Origin: Telmatospirillum sp.
GTDB lineage: Bacteria > Pseudomonadota > Alphaproteobacteria > Rhodospirillales > Magnetospirillaceae
DNA: 64,000 nt
NCBI GenBank assembly: GCA_031291415.1
Contig: JARLJB010000393.1
Location: forward strand, 1-64,000
Direction: 5' to 3'
Shown: positions 1 to 8,246 of the stretch, in pieces
Numbering within the stretch: position 1 is the first letter of the stretch
How the letters are laid out: each line of letters starts with the position of its first letter
Position numbers and translations under genes: made by a program
Notes under the pieces: model-generated
Told to the model about the DNA's origin: nothing
Seen by the model: only the letters and a program-made list of their open reading frames with translations
Database searches by the model: none

Positions 1-66
1 CAGCACCAGCGTGCTATCGTGATCAAAGGCGGCCGCAGGCCGGTGTGCATCAAACATCGGTTCCAT
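1..66 (-). CDS. Probable IS110-type transposase, N-terminal fragment cut by the left edge
   Basis: An open frame starts with ATG at 66 and runs leftwards off the window, so only 22 codons are visible. The readable end contains DHDSTLVL, which resembles the start of the RuvC-like DEDD domain of one group of IS110-family transposases. The 85 bases to its right hold no gene and could include the end of the element. I rely on memory of the family for this call and the fragment is very short. It could instead be the start of an unrelated protein. Confidence 0.35.
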   Translation of the reverse strand, partial: MEPMFDAHRPAAAFDHDSTLVL

Positions 67-150
67 GGGGGGGCTCCAGGTTGGTTTTTGCGAACTACCA
101 GGATAGCAATCCCTGCGGTCGCCGCACCCCCATAGGTTCTCAGCAATTTT

Positions 151-897
151 TCACACGCTCGGACGCCCGCCCGACTCCTGGTTTAGGGACTCATCCGTCA
201 GATTTTTGCCACTATCCGTCGGGCGGCCGATCTCCCGGCAGGAGTGGCCGGTGACAGCCGCGATCGATCTGATCATATGCGCCTGGTCGGCGAAGCCGCA
301 TTGATAGGCGATCGTCGCGCCGGGAAGCGTCGTACTTCGGTAAAGCCGTAGTGCCTGGTGCGTTCTCGCCCGAAGCCGAAAGGCTTTCGGACTGACCTCG
401 AAGACCTGCCGAAAGCCGCGACTGAGGCTGCCCAGATGCAATCCCTCGGTCCGAGCCCAGTCGGAAAGCCGTAACGCCGGATTGGCGATTATCGCCGTGG
501 CCAGCCGCTGCGGCCAATCGGTTTCGGCGACGGTGACCGGCGTCGCCATGTCCGCCAACCTTTCGACCGCCATCCGCAGATCCTTTTCGGCAAGTCGGGC
601 CAATTCGTCGGCGTCGGTCACCCGGCCGCGCGGCGGGGAATTCCACTGGTCAGGCAGCGGCAGAACCAGGACTTCCGCACCACGGGCCGAAACCCGGTCC
701 AGGTGACTTTCGTCCGGGCCATGAAAGATCACGTCGCCGGCGCCGACATCATGGCATCCGCTGTCTCCCGGCTCGCTATAGCGTCCGGCAAGAACCACGG
801 CAGCGAAGGCCTGGAGATGTCGATGGCGGACCAGCACCTCACCAGGCACCAGGCGCCCGTTCCTGGCGACGCGAAGCGGTCCGGACCCGAAGATCAT
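151..897 (-). CDS. AraC/XylS-family transcriptional regulator
   Basis: A protein of 248 residues. The first ~100 residues look like a small cupin-type sensor region with His and Gly-rich turns (HRHLQAF, CHDVGAGDVIFHG). The last ~110 residues carry the paired helix-turn-helix of the AraC family. Its second half shows the usual signature as IAYQCGFADQAHMIRSI, and the recognition region begins around LRLSDWARTEGLHLGSLSR. The gene is divergent from the protease at 994 with 96 bases between the starts, so it may control that gene, but no ligand or target can be read. The C-terminus continues about 25 residues past the DNA-binding domain, which is common in this group. Confidence is high for the family and none is offered for the pathway. 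Confidence 0.88.
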   Translation of the reverse strand: MIFGSGPLRVARNGRLVPGEVLVRHRHLQAFAAVVLAGRYSEPGDSGCHDVGAGDVIFHGPDESHLDRVSARGAEVLVLPLPDQWNSPPRGRVTDADELARLAEKDLRMAVERLADMATPVTVAETDWPQRLATAIIANPALRLSDWARTEGLHLGSLSRGFRQVFEVSPKAFRLRARTHQALRLYRSTTLPGATIAYQCGFADQAHMIRSIAAVTGHSCREIGRPTDSGKNLTDESLNQESGGRPSV

Positions 898-993
898 CGG
901 GACGTTCCCGAATCGAACAATAGTGAAGTCCGTTCAAGACCTCGGTGATAGAGTTTTGCTATACGCCTTTTGCTTACTGCTGAAAGGTTCGTC

Positions 994-2853
994 ATGCATC
1001 GTCCGCTTTCGTCGTTCTGTCTGATCGTAGCATTTTTTCCCTGGAATTCCGCCTTTGGCTCACCAGCCGTTGAGCCCCCGGTGGTGGAAATCCTGTCGGC
1101 GTACCAGGCCGCGGTGGTGCCGCCGCCGAAAGAGGGGACGGCGATTCTTCGTTACGCGTTCGATGGGCATGGGCTTTCCGGGACGACGGAACTCGTCTTC
1201 GATCTGGAGACAGGCCGCTACGTCGACAGCGATGTCCTTGGTCTGGTCACCGGGACGGACGGTTTTGACGGTACGACGGCGTGGATGATCGATCTGTCGC
1301 ATGCCTCGACGCCACAGGAGGGCGGTGACCGTCCGATGCTCGCGGTTAACGAAGCCTATCGCCTGGTCAACGCCTGGTGGCATGCCGATCACGGCGGCGC
1401 GACAATCGTCGCCGTCGGGCGGGACGAGGACGGCGATCATCTGCAGGTGACGCCGAACGGCGGCAAGACATTCGACGCCTGGTTCGATCCGGTATCGCAC
1501 ATGCTGGTTCATATCCGGGAAACCCGAGGTTTCCTGACTTACGATACCCGTTACAGCGACTTCCAGCAGCGCGACGGCCTGACCGTCGCCGGAAAAATCG
1601 TCACCTCCGACGGCGGCGGCCGGGACAGTGACGAGACGCAGACGCTGTCGGCCGTCACGGTCGAGGCGCCAAGGCCCATCTCAGCCTTCGCCATGCCGAA
1701 GGAGGTCCCGAACGATTGGTCGATTGCCGGCAATGCCGCCTCTGTGACGGTGCCTTTCCGCCTTCCTGACAACCACATAGTGATCGACGCTATGGTTAAC
1801 GGAAAGGGGCCGTTTCCCTTCATGATCGATACGGGCGGACACAGCATTCTCACCGGCTCGACAGTGGCCACGCTGGGCCTTGACGCCAAGGGCGATTCTC
1901 CGGCGCATGGCGCGGGCGAGGGGACGCAGACCTCCGGTTATACGCGGGTTGCTTCCATCGGTGTCGGAGCGATGACGTTGCGTGACCAGACGGTGGTGAC
2001 GCTCGATTTCGGCTCGAAGGCCGTGGATGGTTTCCAGGCCGGCGGCATGCTGGGTTTCGAATTGTTCCAGCGTTTCGTGGTGCGCGTCGATTACGAACGC
2101 AACCGGCTCACTCTGATCGATCCGAAGACGTTCCGGCCCGGCAACGACGGCACCGCCGTGCCTTTCCGGTTCTACGACCATATGCCGGAAGTCGCTGGAC
2201 GGTTCTCCGGCCTGCCTGGCCGATTCAATATCGACACCGGTTCGCGGGCCGAGGTTTCGCTGACCGGTCCGTTCGTCGCGGCCAACGACCTGCGGGGAAA
2301 ATATCCGGACGGCATTCTGACCGTCGACGGCTGGGGGGTCGGCGGGCCGTCGCGGTCCTTCGTGGCGCGGGCGCCGTCGCTCGATCTCGGCGACGTTTCG
2401 GTGACGAACGTGGTCGCCAGCCTTGCCACCCAGACGAAGGGGGCGTTCTCCGACGCCAACTATGAGGGCAATGTCGGCAGCGGCTTTCTCAAGCGCTTTG
2501 TCGTCACCTTCGACTATGGCCACCGGGTCATCTATTTGAAGCCGCTGAAGAAGCCGCTTGCCGACACCGGGTCGTTCGATCGGTCGGGGATGTGGCTGAA
2601 TCTCGGTCGCGGCGGCTTCGAGATCGTCGAGACCGTCGTCGGTGGCCCGGCGGAAGCGGCTGGACTGGCGAAGGGTGACGAGATCACCGCGATCGGCAAG
2701 CGCCGCACGCAGGGCATGGTTCTTGCCGACGCGCGCCGGCTTTTGAAAATGCTGCCGCCCGGGCAGCCGATTCGGATCGATTATCGTCGCGGCGACGAGG
2801 CCCGCTCCGCGACCTTGGTGCCACGGGATTTGATTCCGGCGACGGTGCCTTGA
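994..2853 (+). CDS. Secreted retropepsin-like aspartyl protease with PDZ domain
   Basis: The ATG at 994 is chosen over an in-frame TTG at 970 because an AAAGG ribosome site lies 6-7 bases upstream of it. The 619-residue protein begins with a signal peptide (Arg, then a hydrophobic run, cleavage near AFGSPA). Two aspartyl protease lobes follow, each with its own catalytic motif: MIDTGGHS near residue 280 and IDTGSRAE near residue 415. A PDZ domain is near residues 545-610 (GGPAEAAGLAKGDEITAIG). The N-terminal ~230 residues resemble an outer-membrane lipoprotein-sorting beta fold. It is probably a periplasmic protease or peptide-binding protein of unknown substrate. Its stop codon abuts that of the convergent LysE gene, forming TGATCA. 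Confidence 0.8.
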   Translation: MHRPLSSFCLIVAFFPWNSAFGSPAVEPPVVEILSAYQAAVVPPPKEGTAILRYAFDGHGLSGTTELVFDLETGRYVDSDVLGLVTGTDGFDGTTAWMIDLSHASTPQEGGDRPMLAVNEAYRLVNAWWHADHGGATIVAVGRDEDGDHLQVTPNGGKTFDAWFDPVSHMLVHIRETRGFLTYDTRYSDFQQRDGLTVAGKIVTSDGGGRDSDETQTLSAVTVEAPRPISAFAMPKEVPNDWSIAGNAASVTVPFRLPDNHIVIDAMVNGKGPFPFMIDTGGHSILTGSTVATLGLDAKGDSPAHGAGEGTQTSGYTRVASIGVGAMTLRDQTVVTLDFGSKAVDGFQAGGMLGFELFQRFVVRVDYERNRLTLIDPKTFRPGNDGTAVPFRFYDHMPEVAGRFSGLPGRFNIDTGSRAEVSLTGPFVAANDLRGKYPDGILTVDGWGVGGPSRSFVARAPSLDLGDVSVTNVVASLATQTKGAFSDANYEGNVGSGFLKRFVVTFDYGHRVIYLKPLKKPLADTGSFDRSGMWLNLGRGGFEIVETVVGGPAEAAGLAKGDEITAIGKRRTQGMVLADARRLLKMLPPGQPIRIDYRRGDEARSATLVPRDLIPATVP

Positions 2854-3480
2854 TCAAGCGAAGCAGTTGAAGGCCAGGCTGGCGATAATTCCCAGTCCGA
2901 ACAGGACAAGGAGGACGCCGGATCCCCGGTTGAGCAACTCAAGGGCTCGCGGCGACAGCCGCGAGCGCGCCGCCCCGGCGGCGGCCGAAAGGACCAGCCA
3001 CCAAAGCGTGGAACCGCCGAAGACCCCCAGAACCACCACCATCGACGGCGATGCACTCTGATGCTCAATGGCGCCGAAAGCGGCGAAAATCGCCATCGAG
3101 GCCAGGATGGTGCCCGGGTTGGTCAAGGTAATCAGGAAGGTCGACAGAAAATCCTTGAAGAGGCCGGGACCGCTCATCGCCGCGGGATTTTCCGCCCGCG
3201 ATCCCTGCAGGCTGCGCACGCCCAGGATCACCAGGATCAGTCCGCCGGCCACCCGCAAGAAGATGTGGTGTTCCACCAGGAACGACGAAATCACCCCGAG
3301 ACCAAGACAGGCGACGGCGCCATAGAAGGTGTCGGCGAAAGCCGCGCCAAGGCCGGCGACAAAAGCTGCATGGCGTCCGTCGGCGAGCGCGCGGCGCACG
3401 CAAAGCACGCCCACGGGGCCCACCGGGGCGGCAAGAGCGAAGCCGATGGCGACACCACGAAGGAAAAGATTGGTTACCAT
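2854..3480 (-). CDS. LysE/RhtB-family amino-acid exporter
   Basis: A 208-residue integral membrane protein with six predicted hydrophobic segments. The N-terminus shows the family pattern GFALAAPVGPVGVLCVRRAL, followed by GLGAAFADTFYGAVA and later TLTNPGTILASMAIFAAFG, the Asn-Pro motif being characteristic of LysE/RhtB exporters. Known members export lysine, arginine, homoserine, threonine or cysteine derivatives across the inner membrane. The substrate here cannot be assigned. The gene stands alone on the minus strand, convergent with the aspartyl protease and 268 bases from the receiver gene upstream. Confidence 0.87.
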   Translation of the reverse strand: MVTNLFLRGVAIGFALAAPVGPVGVLCVRRALADGRHAAFVAGLGAAFADTFYGAVACLGLGVISSFLVEHHIFLRVAGGLILVILGVRSLQGSRAENPAAMSGPGLFKDFLSTFLITLTNPGTILASMAIFAAFGAIEHQSASPSMVVVLGVFGGSTLWWLVLSAAAGAARSRLSPRALELLNRGSGVLLVLFGLGIIASLAFNCFA

Positions 3481-3748
3481 GAACCTCCGCCAGATCCGTC
3501 AAAAGGGGCAGTCATTGCCCGCAAAGGGCAGTGCCCGCCTCATTCCGGATTACGCCGGAATCGTCCGAGGCGGCTCGTGGTGATCTTCGATGTTCCGACA
3601 GCTTTGGTACCAGCGAATTTCGAATTTCGGAAACGATCAAAGCACTAGTGCGAAAGAAATAGGGCTTTGGAGGCCGTTTAGCCAAGCGAAAAAACCGACA
3701 GGATCCAGAGGATGACGGACATCCCGAGAGATCGAAAGCCGGTTCGGC
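3481..3748. other. Intergenic stretch with a short inverted repeat
   Basis: 268 bases between the LysE gene start and the end of the receiver gene. It contains a G+C-rich imperfect inverted repeat (CGCCTCATTCCGG ... CCGGAATCGTCCGAGGCGG, about 3536-3574) that could fold as a transcript-end stem. No coding potential, tRNA or longer repeat was seen in the rest. Confidence 0.4.
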
Positions 3749-4291
3749 TCAGGGAGCCAGACCTTCCCGAGAGGGCGGCCGCGGTCGTTTCGGTGTCGAA
3801 TCCTCGGCTTTTTTTTGCTCGTCGGCGCGGTAACGTCGCGAGGAACCGCCGCTGTTGCGGAACAGCGGCCGCGGGTTTTCGATGATCCCATGGACCGACG
3901 CCATCAGCGTCTTGACGAACAAGGGCTTGGGGACGATTTCGGAGACGCCGGCGGCGACGGCAAGGGGGAGCAGATTGCCGTCGGCGGTGCTGGCCAGAAG
4001 GATGATTGGAAGACCCTGCGCCGGGCTTTTCTCTGACTGACGCAGGTAACGGGTCATGTCCAACCCGTCCATCGGCGTCATGACCCAGTCGGCGATGAGA
4101 ATATCGGGGACCTTGTGGCGGACAGCCTCAATCGCTTCGCTGCCGTCGCGGACCTCCGTCAGCGACGTAACGCCGTGATTTTCCAAAATGAGCCTTAGAA
4201 GACGGCGCATATGCTGGTTGTTGCCGACCAGCAGAAAACTTAAGCAACTTAAATTCGACGTCATTTTCTGGTGCCCAGTCAATCCTTGCAT
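3749..4291 (-). CDS. Stand-alone receiver-domain protein with altered acidic pocket
   Basis: A 180-residue CheY-like protein: one receiver domain (about residues 15-135) and a basic, Pro/Arg-rich tail, with no DNA-binding output domain. The phospho-acceptor is Asp68 (ILIADWVM), and the conserved Lys is present at about 122 (VPKPL). At the position of the usual Mg-binding acidic pair after beta strand 1, however, the sequence is LLVGNNQHMR, so the expected Glu/Asp-Asp is Gly-Asn-Asn. Phosphorylation may therefore be weak or absent. The start is uncertain: ATG 4291 or ATG 4264. pdxY lies 46 bases beyond the stop and transcribes in the same direction upstream. Confidence 0.82.
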   Translation of the reverse strand: MQGLTGHQKMTSNLSCLSFLLVGNNQHMRRLLRLILENHGVTSLTEVRDGSEAIEAVRHKVPDILIADWVMTPMDGLDMTRYLRQSEKSPAQGLPIILLASTADGNLLPLAVAAGVSEIVPKPLFVKTLMASVHGIIENPRPLFRNSGGSSRRYRADEQKKAEDSTPKRPRPPSREGLAP

Positions 4292-4337
4292 ATACGGTCA
4301 GGTTGTAACAACCGGGCGGCTATTTTTGTTATGGTTG

Positions 4338-5192
4338 CTAAATGGCATAGGCCTTATATCGTTTTGCAGGTTGGACCAGCTCGCCTTGCGCGGCGACGAG
4401 CGTCAATTCCCGCGATCCCGCAGCCAGGGTCTGGGAGAGCAGCGCGAACAAACCGCTGACGGTCTTTTCGAGGGCCGGTGCCGGCGCCTCGCCATCGAGC
4501 AACCGGCCGAGCAACAGGGCGGCGAAGACGTCCCCGGCGCCGTTGGGCGCAATGGGGAAGTCGATTTTCGGCGTGTCGACCAGCCATGCGCCGTTTTCAC
4601 TGACGATCAGCGAGCCGAGGCGGCTGCCGTCGACTGCCGGTGGGCGCAGGCTGGTCACCGCGACGATGTCCGGTCCGCGGGCCCGCAAGGCATTCGCGGC
4701 GGCGACGGCATCGGCAAGGCTGACGATCGTGCGGCCAGTCAGCATCTCCAGTTCGAACTGATTGGGCGTGGCGATATCGGCCAGCGGCAACGCCCTCCCG
4801 GCGAAGAACGCCGGAATGTCGGGCCGGACAAAAAGGCCGCGACCCTCGTCGCCCATCACCGGATCGCAACAGTAAAGAGCCTGGGAATTGGTCTTCCTGA
4901 CGCGGTCAACCGCGTCGAGAACCACCGTTCCGATCGTTGCATCACCCAGATATCCCGAAAGCACGGCCCCCGACTGCGCCAGAGCGCCTCGGTCGTCAAT
5001 TCCCTGCAGGACGTCGGCAAGATGCTCGGCGGGAAAGACCTCGCCACGCCACGCGCCGTAACCGGTGTGATTGGAAAACTGCACCGTGTTGATCGGCCAG
5101 ACCTCGTGGCCGAGACGTTGCAGGGGAAAAACGGCGGCGGAATTGCCCACATGACCAAAGGCGACAGAAGATTGGATCGAAAGAATATTCAT
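4338..5192 (-). CDS. pdxY: Pyridoxal kinase
   Basis: A ribokinase-fold kinase of 284 residues that phosphorylates pyridoxal to pyridoxal 5'-phosphate in the salvage pathway. The start at 5192 gives the standard N-terminus [20 protein letters not shown] with the Ser that contacts the substrate. [12 protein letters not shown] and the CDPVMGD segment near residue 110 are typical of PdxY/PdxK. The C-terminal nucleotide-binding motif [12 protein letters not shown] holds the catalytic Asp. A longer in-frame extension upstream to 5273 is unlikely because it would overlap the divergent lyase promoter. Only 104 bases separate its start from that of the plus-strand lyase, so the two share a regulatory region. 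Confidence 0.93.
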   Translation of the reverse strand: MNILSIQSSVAFGHVGNSAAVFPLQRLGHEVWPINTVQFSNHTGYGAWRGEVFPAEHLADVLQGIDDRGALAQSGAVLSGYLGDATIGTVVLDAVDRVRKTNSQALYCCDPVMGDEGRGLFVRPDIPAFFAGRALPLADIATPNQFELEMLTGRTIVSLADAVAAANALRARGPDIVAVTSLRPPAVDGSRLGSLIVSENGAWLVDTPKIDFPIAPNGAGDVFAALLLGRLLDGEAPAPALEKTVSGLFALLSQTLAAGSRELTLVAAQGELVQPAKRYKAYAI

Positions 5193-5296
5193 ATTGGAGA
5201 CCGATTTTCGTTCGATTGTTGCGTGACGCGCTTGCCAGCGTCCCGCCGTTGTTGTTACTCTGCTGCAGCGCAAAAAAACAAAGGAAATTTCTTGCC

Positions 5297-6190
5297 ATGG
5301 AGACGTCGGTCCGACCGCGCCGCAGCATTCTTTATATGCCGGGTTCCAACCCGCGCGCTCTTGAAAAAGCCAAAAGTCTTGCCGCCGACGGCCTGATTTT
5401 TGATCTCGAGGATGCCGTCGCGCCCGATTCGAAAGTGGAGGCCCGCCGTCTGGTGGAAGCCACGGTGGCGGCCGGCGGCTATGGGCGTCGGGAAATTCTG
5501 GTACGGGTCAATGGTCTGGGAACGTCCTGGGGCCATGACGATGTGGTGGCGGCGGCACGATCGGGGGCCGATGGGCTCATTCTTCCGAAAGTCGAAAGCG
5601 CCGACATGCTGCGGCAGGCAGAGTCGATTCTCGATGAAGCCGGCGCGCCGGCCTCATTGGCGCTTTGGGCGATGATGGAGACGCCGCGGGGCGTGCTGAC
5701 CGCCGAGGCGATCGCCCAGGCGACGCCGCGTCTCGTCGGTCTCATCATGGGAACCTCCGATCTCGCCAAGGATTTGCAGTGCGCCCACACGCGCGATCGT
5801 CTGCCGCTGCTTCACGCGCTCGGTCACTGTCTGCTGGTCGCCCGTGCCTATGGCTTGGCGATCCTTGACGGCGTGCATCTCGACCTTGCCGACGACGACG
5901 GCTTCGCCGCCGCCTGCCGACAGGGTCGCGAGATGGGATTCGACGGCAAAACATTGATTCATCCGAAAACCATCGCGGTGGCCAATCAGGCTTTCGCGCC
6001 CGGTCCAGACGAACTGGCCTGGTCGAAGCGGATCATCACGGCCCATGAAGAGGCTGTGGCGGCGGGCCGTGGTGTCGTTGTGGTCGATGGCCGGCTGGTG
6101 GAAAACCTGCATGTGGCGGCCGCTCGCCGGCAGGTGGCCCTGGCCGAACAGATCGCCGTCCTGGCCGGGGAACAGCCGCCTCCCGGCTGA
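5297..6190 (+). CDS. HpcH/HpaI-CitE family CoA-ester lyase (malyl-CoA lyase/thioesterase-like)
   Basis: A 297-residue TIM-barrel enzyme of the citrate-lyase-beta family. ATG 5297 is preceded by AAGGAAA, and the mature start reads RRSILYMPGSNPRALEKA, typical of stand-alone CitE-like CoA-ester lyases. FDLEDAVAPD and LVRVNG supply acidic and Arg contacts. GLILPKVES and MMETPRGV carry the Glu that binds the metal, and GKTLIHPKTIAVAN is the CoA-binding end. Known relatives cleave or hydrolyse malyl-CoA, beta-methylmalyl-CoA or citramalyl-CoA. The next gene, 61 bases downstream, is mesaconyl-CoA hydratase, so a C4/C5 CoA-ester step of the ethylmalonyl-CoA pathway is the best guess. The sequence looks closer to the Mcl2 (malyl-CoA thioesterase) side than to Mcl1. 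Confidence 0.85.
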   Translation: METSVRPRRSILYMPGSNPRALEKAKSLAADGLIFDLEDAVAPDSKVEARRLVEATVAAGGYGRREILVRVNGLGTSWGHDDVVAAARSGADGLILPKVESADMLRQAESILDEAGAPASLALWAMMETPRGVLTAEAIAQATPRLVGLIMGTSDLAKDLQCAHTRDRLPLLHALGHCLLVARAYGLAILDGVHLDLADDDGFAAACRQGREMGFDGKTLIHPKTIAVANQAFAPGPDELAWSKRIITAHEEAVAAGRGVVVVDGRLVENLHVAAARRQVALAEQIAVLAGEQPPPG

Positions 6191-6251
6191 GCACCATCGC
6201 GCCGTCTCCCCACCGCAGTAAAATCTGCGCCATCAGGAGGACTTATCGTCG

Positions 6252-7310
6252 ATGAACAAGACCAATCCGGGCAACTTTTTCGAAGACTTCCTGCTGGGCC
6301 TGGACATCCGCCACGCCACGCCCCGCACCGTAACCGCCGGTGATGTGGCGCTTTATCAGGGGCTGACCGGCGGCCGCTTCGCCTTGGCCTCGGCGGCGAC
6401 CTTTGCCGTGGCGCGGGGTTATGCTACGGCGCCGGTCGATGATCTTCTCACGTTCCACATCGTCTTCGGCAAGACGGTGCCCGACATTTCGCTCAATGCC
6501 GTCGCCAATCTCGGTTATGCCGAAGGCCGTTTCGGCGTCCCGGTTTTCCCCGGCGATACCTTGAGCGCCACCTCCAAGGTGATCGGTCTTAAGGAAAACT
6601 CCAATCGTCAGACCGGCGTCGTTTACGTCCGTTCGACCGGCAGGAACCAGCGGGGCGAGATGGTCGTCGACTATGTCCGCTGGGTCATGGTCCGCAAGCG
6701 CCAGTCCGACGTGACGGTGGCGGAGGAGCAGGTCCCGGTTCTGTCTTCCAAGGTGGCCGTCGAGTCCTTCCATCTGCCGCCGGCCCCGATGGCCGGGGCC
6801 TACGACTGGGGTCTGGCCGGCTCGCCCTTTGGTTGGGACGACTATGCGGAAGGGGAGTGCATCGACCATGTCGACGGCGTGACCATCGAGGAGGCCGAGC
6901 ATATGACGGCGACCAGGCTCTATCAGAACACCGCGCGCGTGCACTTCAATCAGCACAGCGAAGGAGAGGGGCGTTTCGGACGGCGGCTGATCTATGGCGG
7001 GCACATCATCAGCCTGGCCCGCGCCCTGTCGTTCAACGGTCTGGCCAATGCCGAGAGAGTGTTGGCGATCAATGGCGGTCGTCATGTGGCGCCCTGTTTC
7101 GCCGGTGACACCATCTACGCCTGGAGCCGGGTCGAAGAAAAATTGACGCTTCCTGGTCGCGATGATGTTGGTGCGCTCAGGTTGCGGACATTCGCCGTCA
7201 AAAACCATGTCGCTACGGCGTTCCCGGAGAAATTGGAGAACGGCAAGGACTACGACCCCTCCGTCGTTCTCGACTTCGATTACACCGTATTGGTGCCACG
7301 ACGTCCGTGA
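6252..7310 (+). CDS. mch: Mesaconyl-CoA hydratase (double hot-dog MaoC family)
   Basis: 352 residues with two MaoC-type hot-dog repeats. The N-terminal half contains FHIVFGKTVPDISLNAVAN and GLKENSNRQTGVVYVRS. The C-terminal half contains ARVHFNQHSEGEGRFGRR and LIYGGHIISLARALSFNGLAN, both very characteristic of Mch. The enzyme interconverts mesaconyl-C1-CoA and beta-methylmalyl-CoA in the ethylmalonyl-CoA pathway, and belongs beside a malyl/methylmalyl-CoA lyase exactly as found here. AGGAGG is visible 10 bases upstream of the start. The gene precedes sdhC by 147 bases, so the pair may be co-transcribed with the TCA genes or have its own promoter. Confidence 0.88.
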   Translation: MNKTNPGNFFEDFLLGLDIRHATPRTVTAGDVALYQGLTGGRFALASAATFAVARGYATAPVDDLLTFHIVFGKTVPDISLNAVANLGYAEGRFGVPVFPGDTLSATSKVIGLKENSNRQTGVVYVRSTGRNQRGEMVVDYVRWVMVRKRQSDVTVAEEQVPVLSSKVAVESFHLPPAPMAGAYDWGLAGSPFGWDDYAEGECIDHVDGVTIEEAEHMTATRLYQNTARVHFNQHSEGEGRFGRRLIYGGHIISLARALSFNGLANAERVLAINGGRHVAPCFAGDTIYAWSRVEEKLTLPGRDDVGALRLRTFAVKNHVATAFPEKLENGKDYDPSVVLDFDYTVLVPRRP

Positions 7311-7457
7311 CCTTCCAGCATTCGTTGCATATGACCATAATAAAATCATGGACATAAAGGCTAGTTTGTTCAGCGGGCTAGTCGTTGACTATGGGTTATG
7401 GAACGGTTAAACCCGTTCTAATAGTTCCCCAGGAACAATGGTCCAAGAGGTTCCTCG
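7311..7457 (+). promoter_or_regulatory. Probable promoter region for sdhCDAB
   Basis: 147 bases without a gene and clearly more A+T-rich than its surroundings. It has a TTGACT hexamer at about 7384 followed 17 bases later by TAAACC, and an A+T-rich CATAATAAAAT near 7333. Neither is a strong match to a housekeeping promoter. AGAGG precedes the sdhC start. I offer this only as the most likely place for sdh transcription to begin. Confidence 0.35.
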
Positions 7458-7838
7458 ATGACATCGCGCGCCAGGCCGCTTTCGCCGCATGTTCGCAACT
7501 ACCGGTTCCCGTTCGTCGCCATATTGTCGATCAGCCACCGCATCACCGGCGTGGCGCTGGCGCTTGGCAGTTTGCTGCTTGCCTATTGGCTGGCCAGCGC
7601 GGCCTACGGGCCGGCGTCTTTCGAGCAGGCCAGCCGCTTGCTGGGATCGCCGATCGGTCGTCTCGTGCTGTTCGGCTTCTCCTTCGCCCTGTTCTATCAT
7701 CTGGCCAACGGCATCCGGCATCTGTTCTGGGACGTCGGTTTGGGGTTCGAGCTGCCGACGGCCGTCAGGTCCGGTCACGCCGCGGTCATCGCCGCCGTCC
7801 TGCTGACGGTGGCGACCTGGGCCGTCGCGCTTTCTTAA
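7458..7838 (+). CDS. sdhC: Succinate dehydrogenase cytochrome b556 subunit
   Basis: 126 residues and three membrane helices. It anchors succinate dehydrogenase (Complex II) and holds heme b and the quinone site. The quinone-site Ser/Arg pair is in SISHRITG (about residues 25-30). The axial heme His is His81 in HLANGIRHLFWD, the family pattern H-x3-G-x-R-H. It starts the four-gene sdhCDAB operon, with 19 bases to sdhD. Confidence 0.96.
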   Translation: MTSRARPLSPHVRNYRFPFVAILSISHRITGVALALGSLLLAYWLASAAYGPASFEQASRLLGSPIGRLVLFGFSFALFYHLANGIRHLFWDVGLGFELPTAVRSGHAAVIAAVLLTVATWAVALS

Positions 7839-7857
7839 GTTTGAGGAGACTTCAAGG

Positions 7858-8241
7858 ATGTCCCTGCGTTCTCCGCTCGGCCGCGTCCGCGGTCTCGGTT
7901 CGGCCAAGCAAGGCGTTTCGCATTTTCTGTGGCAGCGCCTGACTGCCGTGGCGCTGGTGCCACTGGCCATCTGGTTCGTCATTTCGGTGGTTTCGCTGGC
8001 CGGAGCCGACTATTCCCATTTCCGGACCTGGCTGTCCTGGCCGGGCAACACGACCTTGATGATCCTGCTTATCTTCGCGGTTTTCCGGCACGCCCAGCTG
8101 GGCGTTCAGGTGGTCGTCGAAGACTATGTCCATGATGCGGGACTGAAGCTCGTCTCCCTGATCGCGGTGAAATTCATCGCCCTGTTTTTTGGCGTCTTCG
8201 CGGCCGTATCCGTGTTGCGCGTCGTCTTTGTCGGAGGTTGA
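7858..8241 (+). CDS. sdhD: Succinate dehydrogenase membrane anchor subunit
   Basis: 127 residues with three hydrophobic helices. It is the second membrane anchor of Complex [18 protein letters not shown] gives the expected heme/quinone-side motif (H-x3-G-x6-D-Y). QRLTAVAL near residue 27 is the conserved helix I region. GAGGAG lies upstream of the ATG. It ends only 5 bases before the sdhA start. Confidence 0.95.
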   Translation: MSLRSPLGRVRGLGSAKQGVSHFLWQRLTAVALVPLAIWFVISVVSLAGADYSHFRTWLSWPGNTTLMILLIFAVFRHAQLGVQVVVEDYVHDAGLKLVSLIAVKFIALFFGVFAAVSVLRVVFVGG

Positions 8242-8246
8242 TCACC

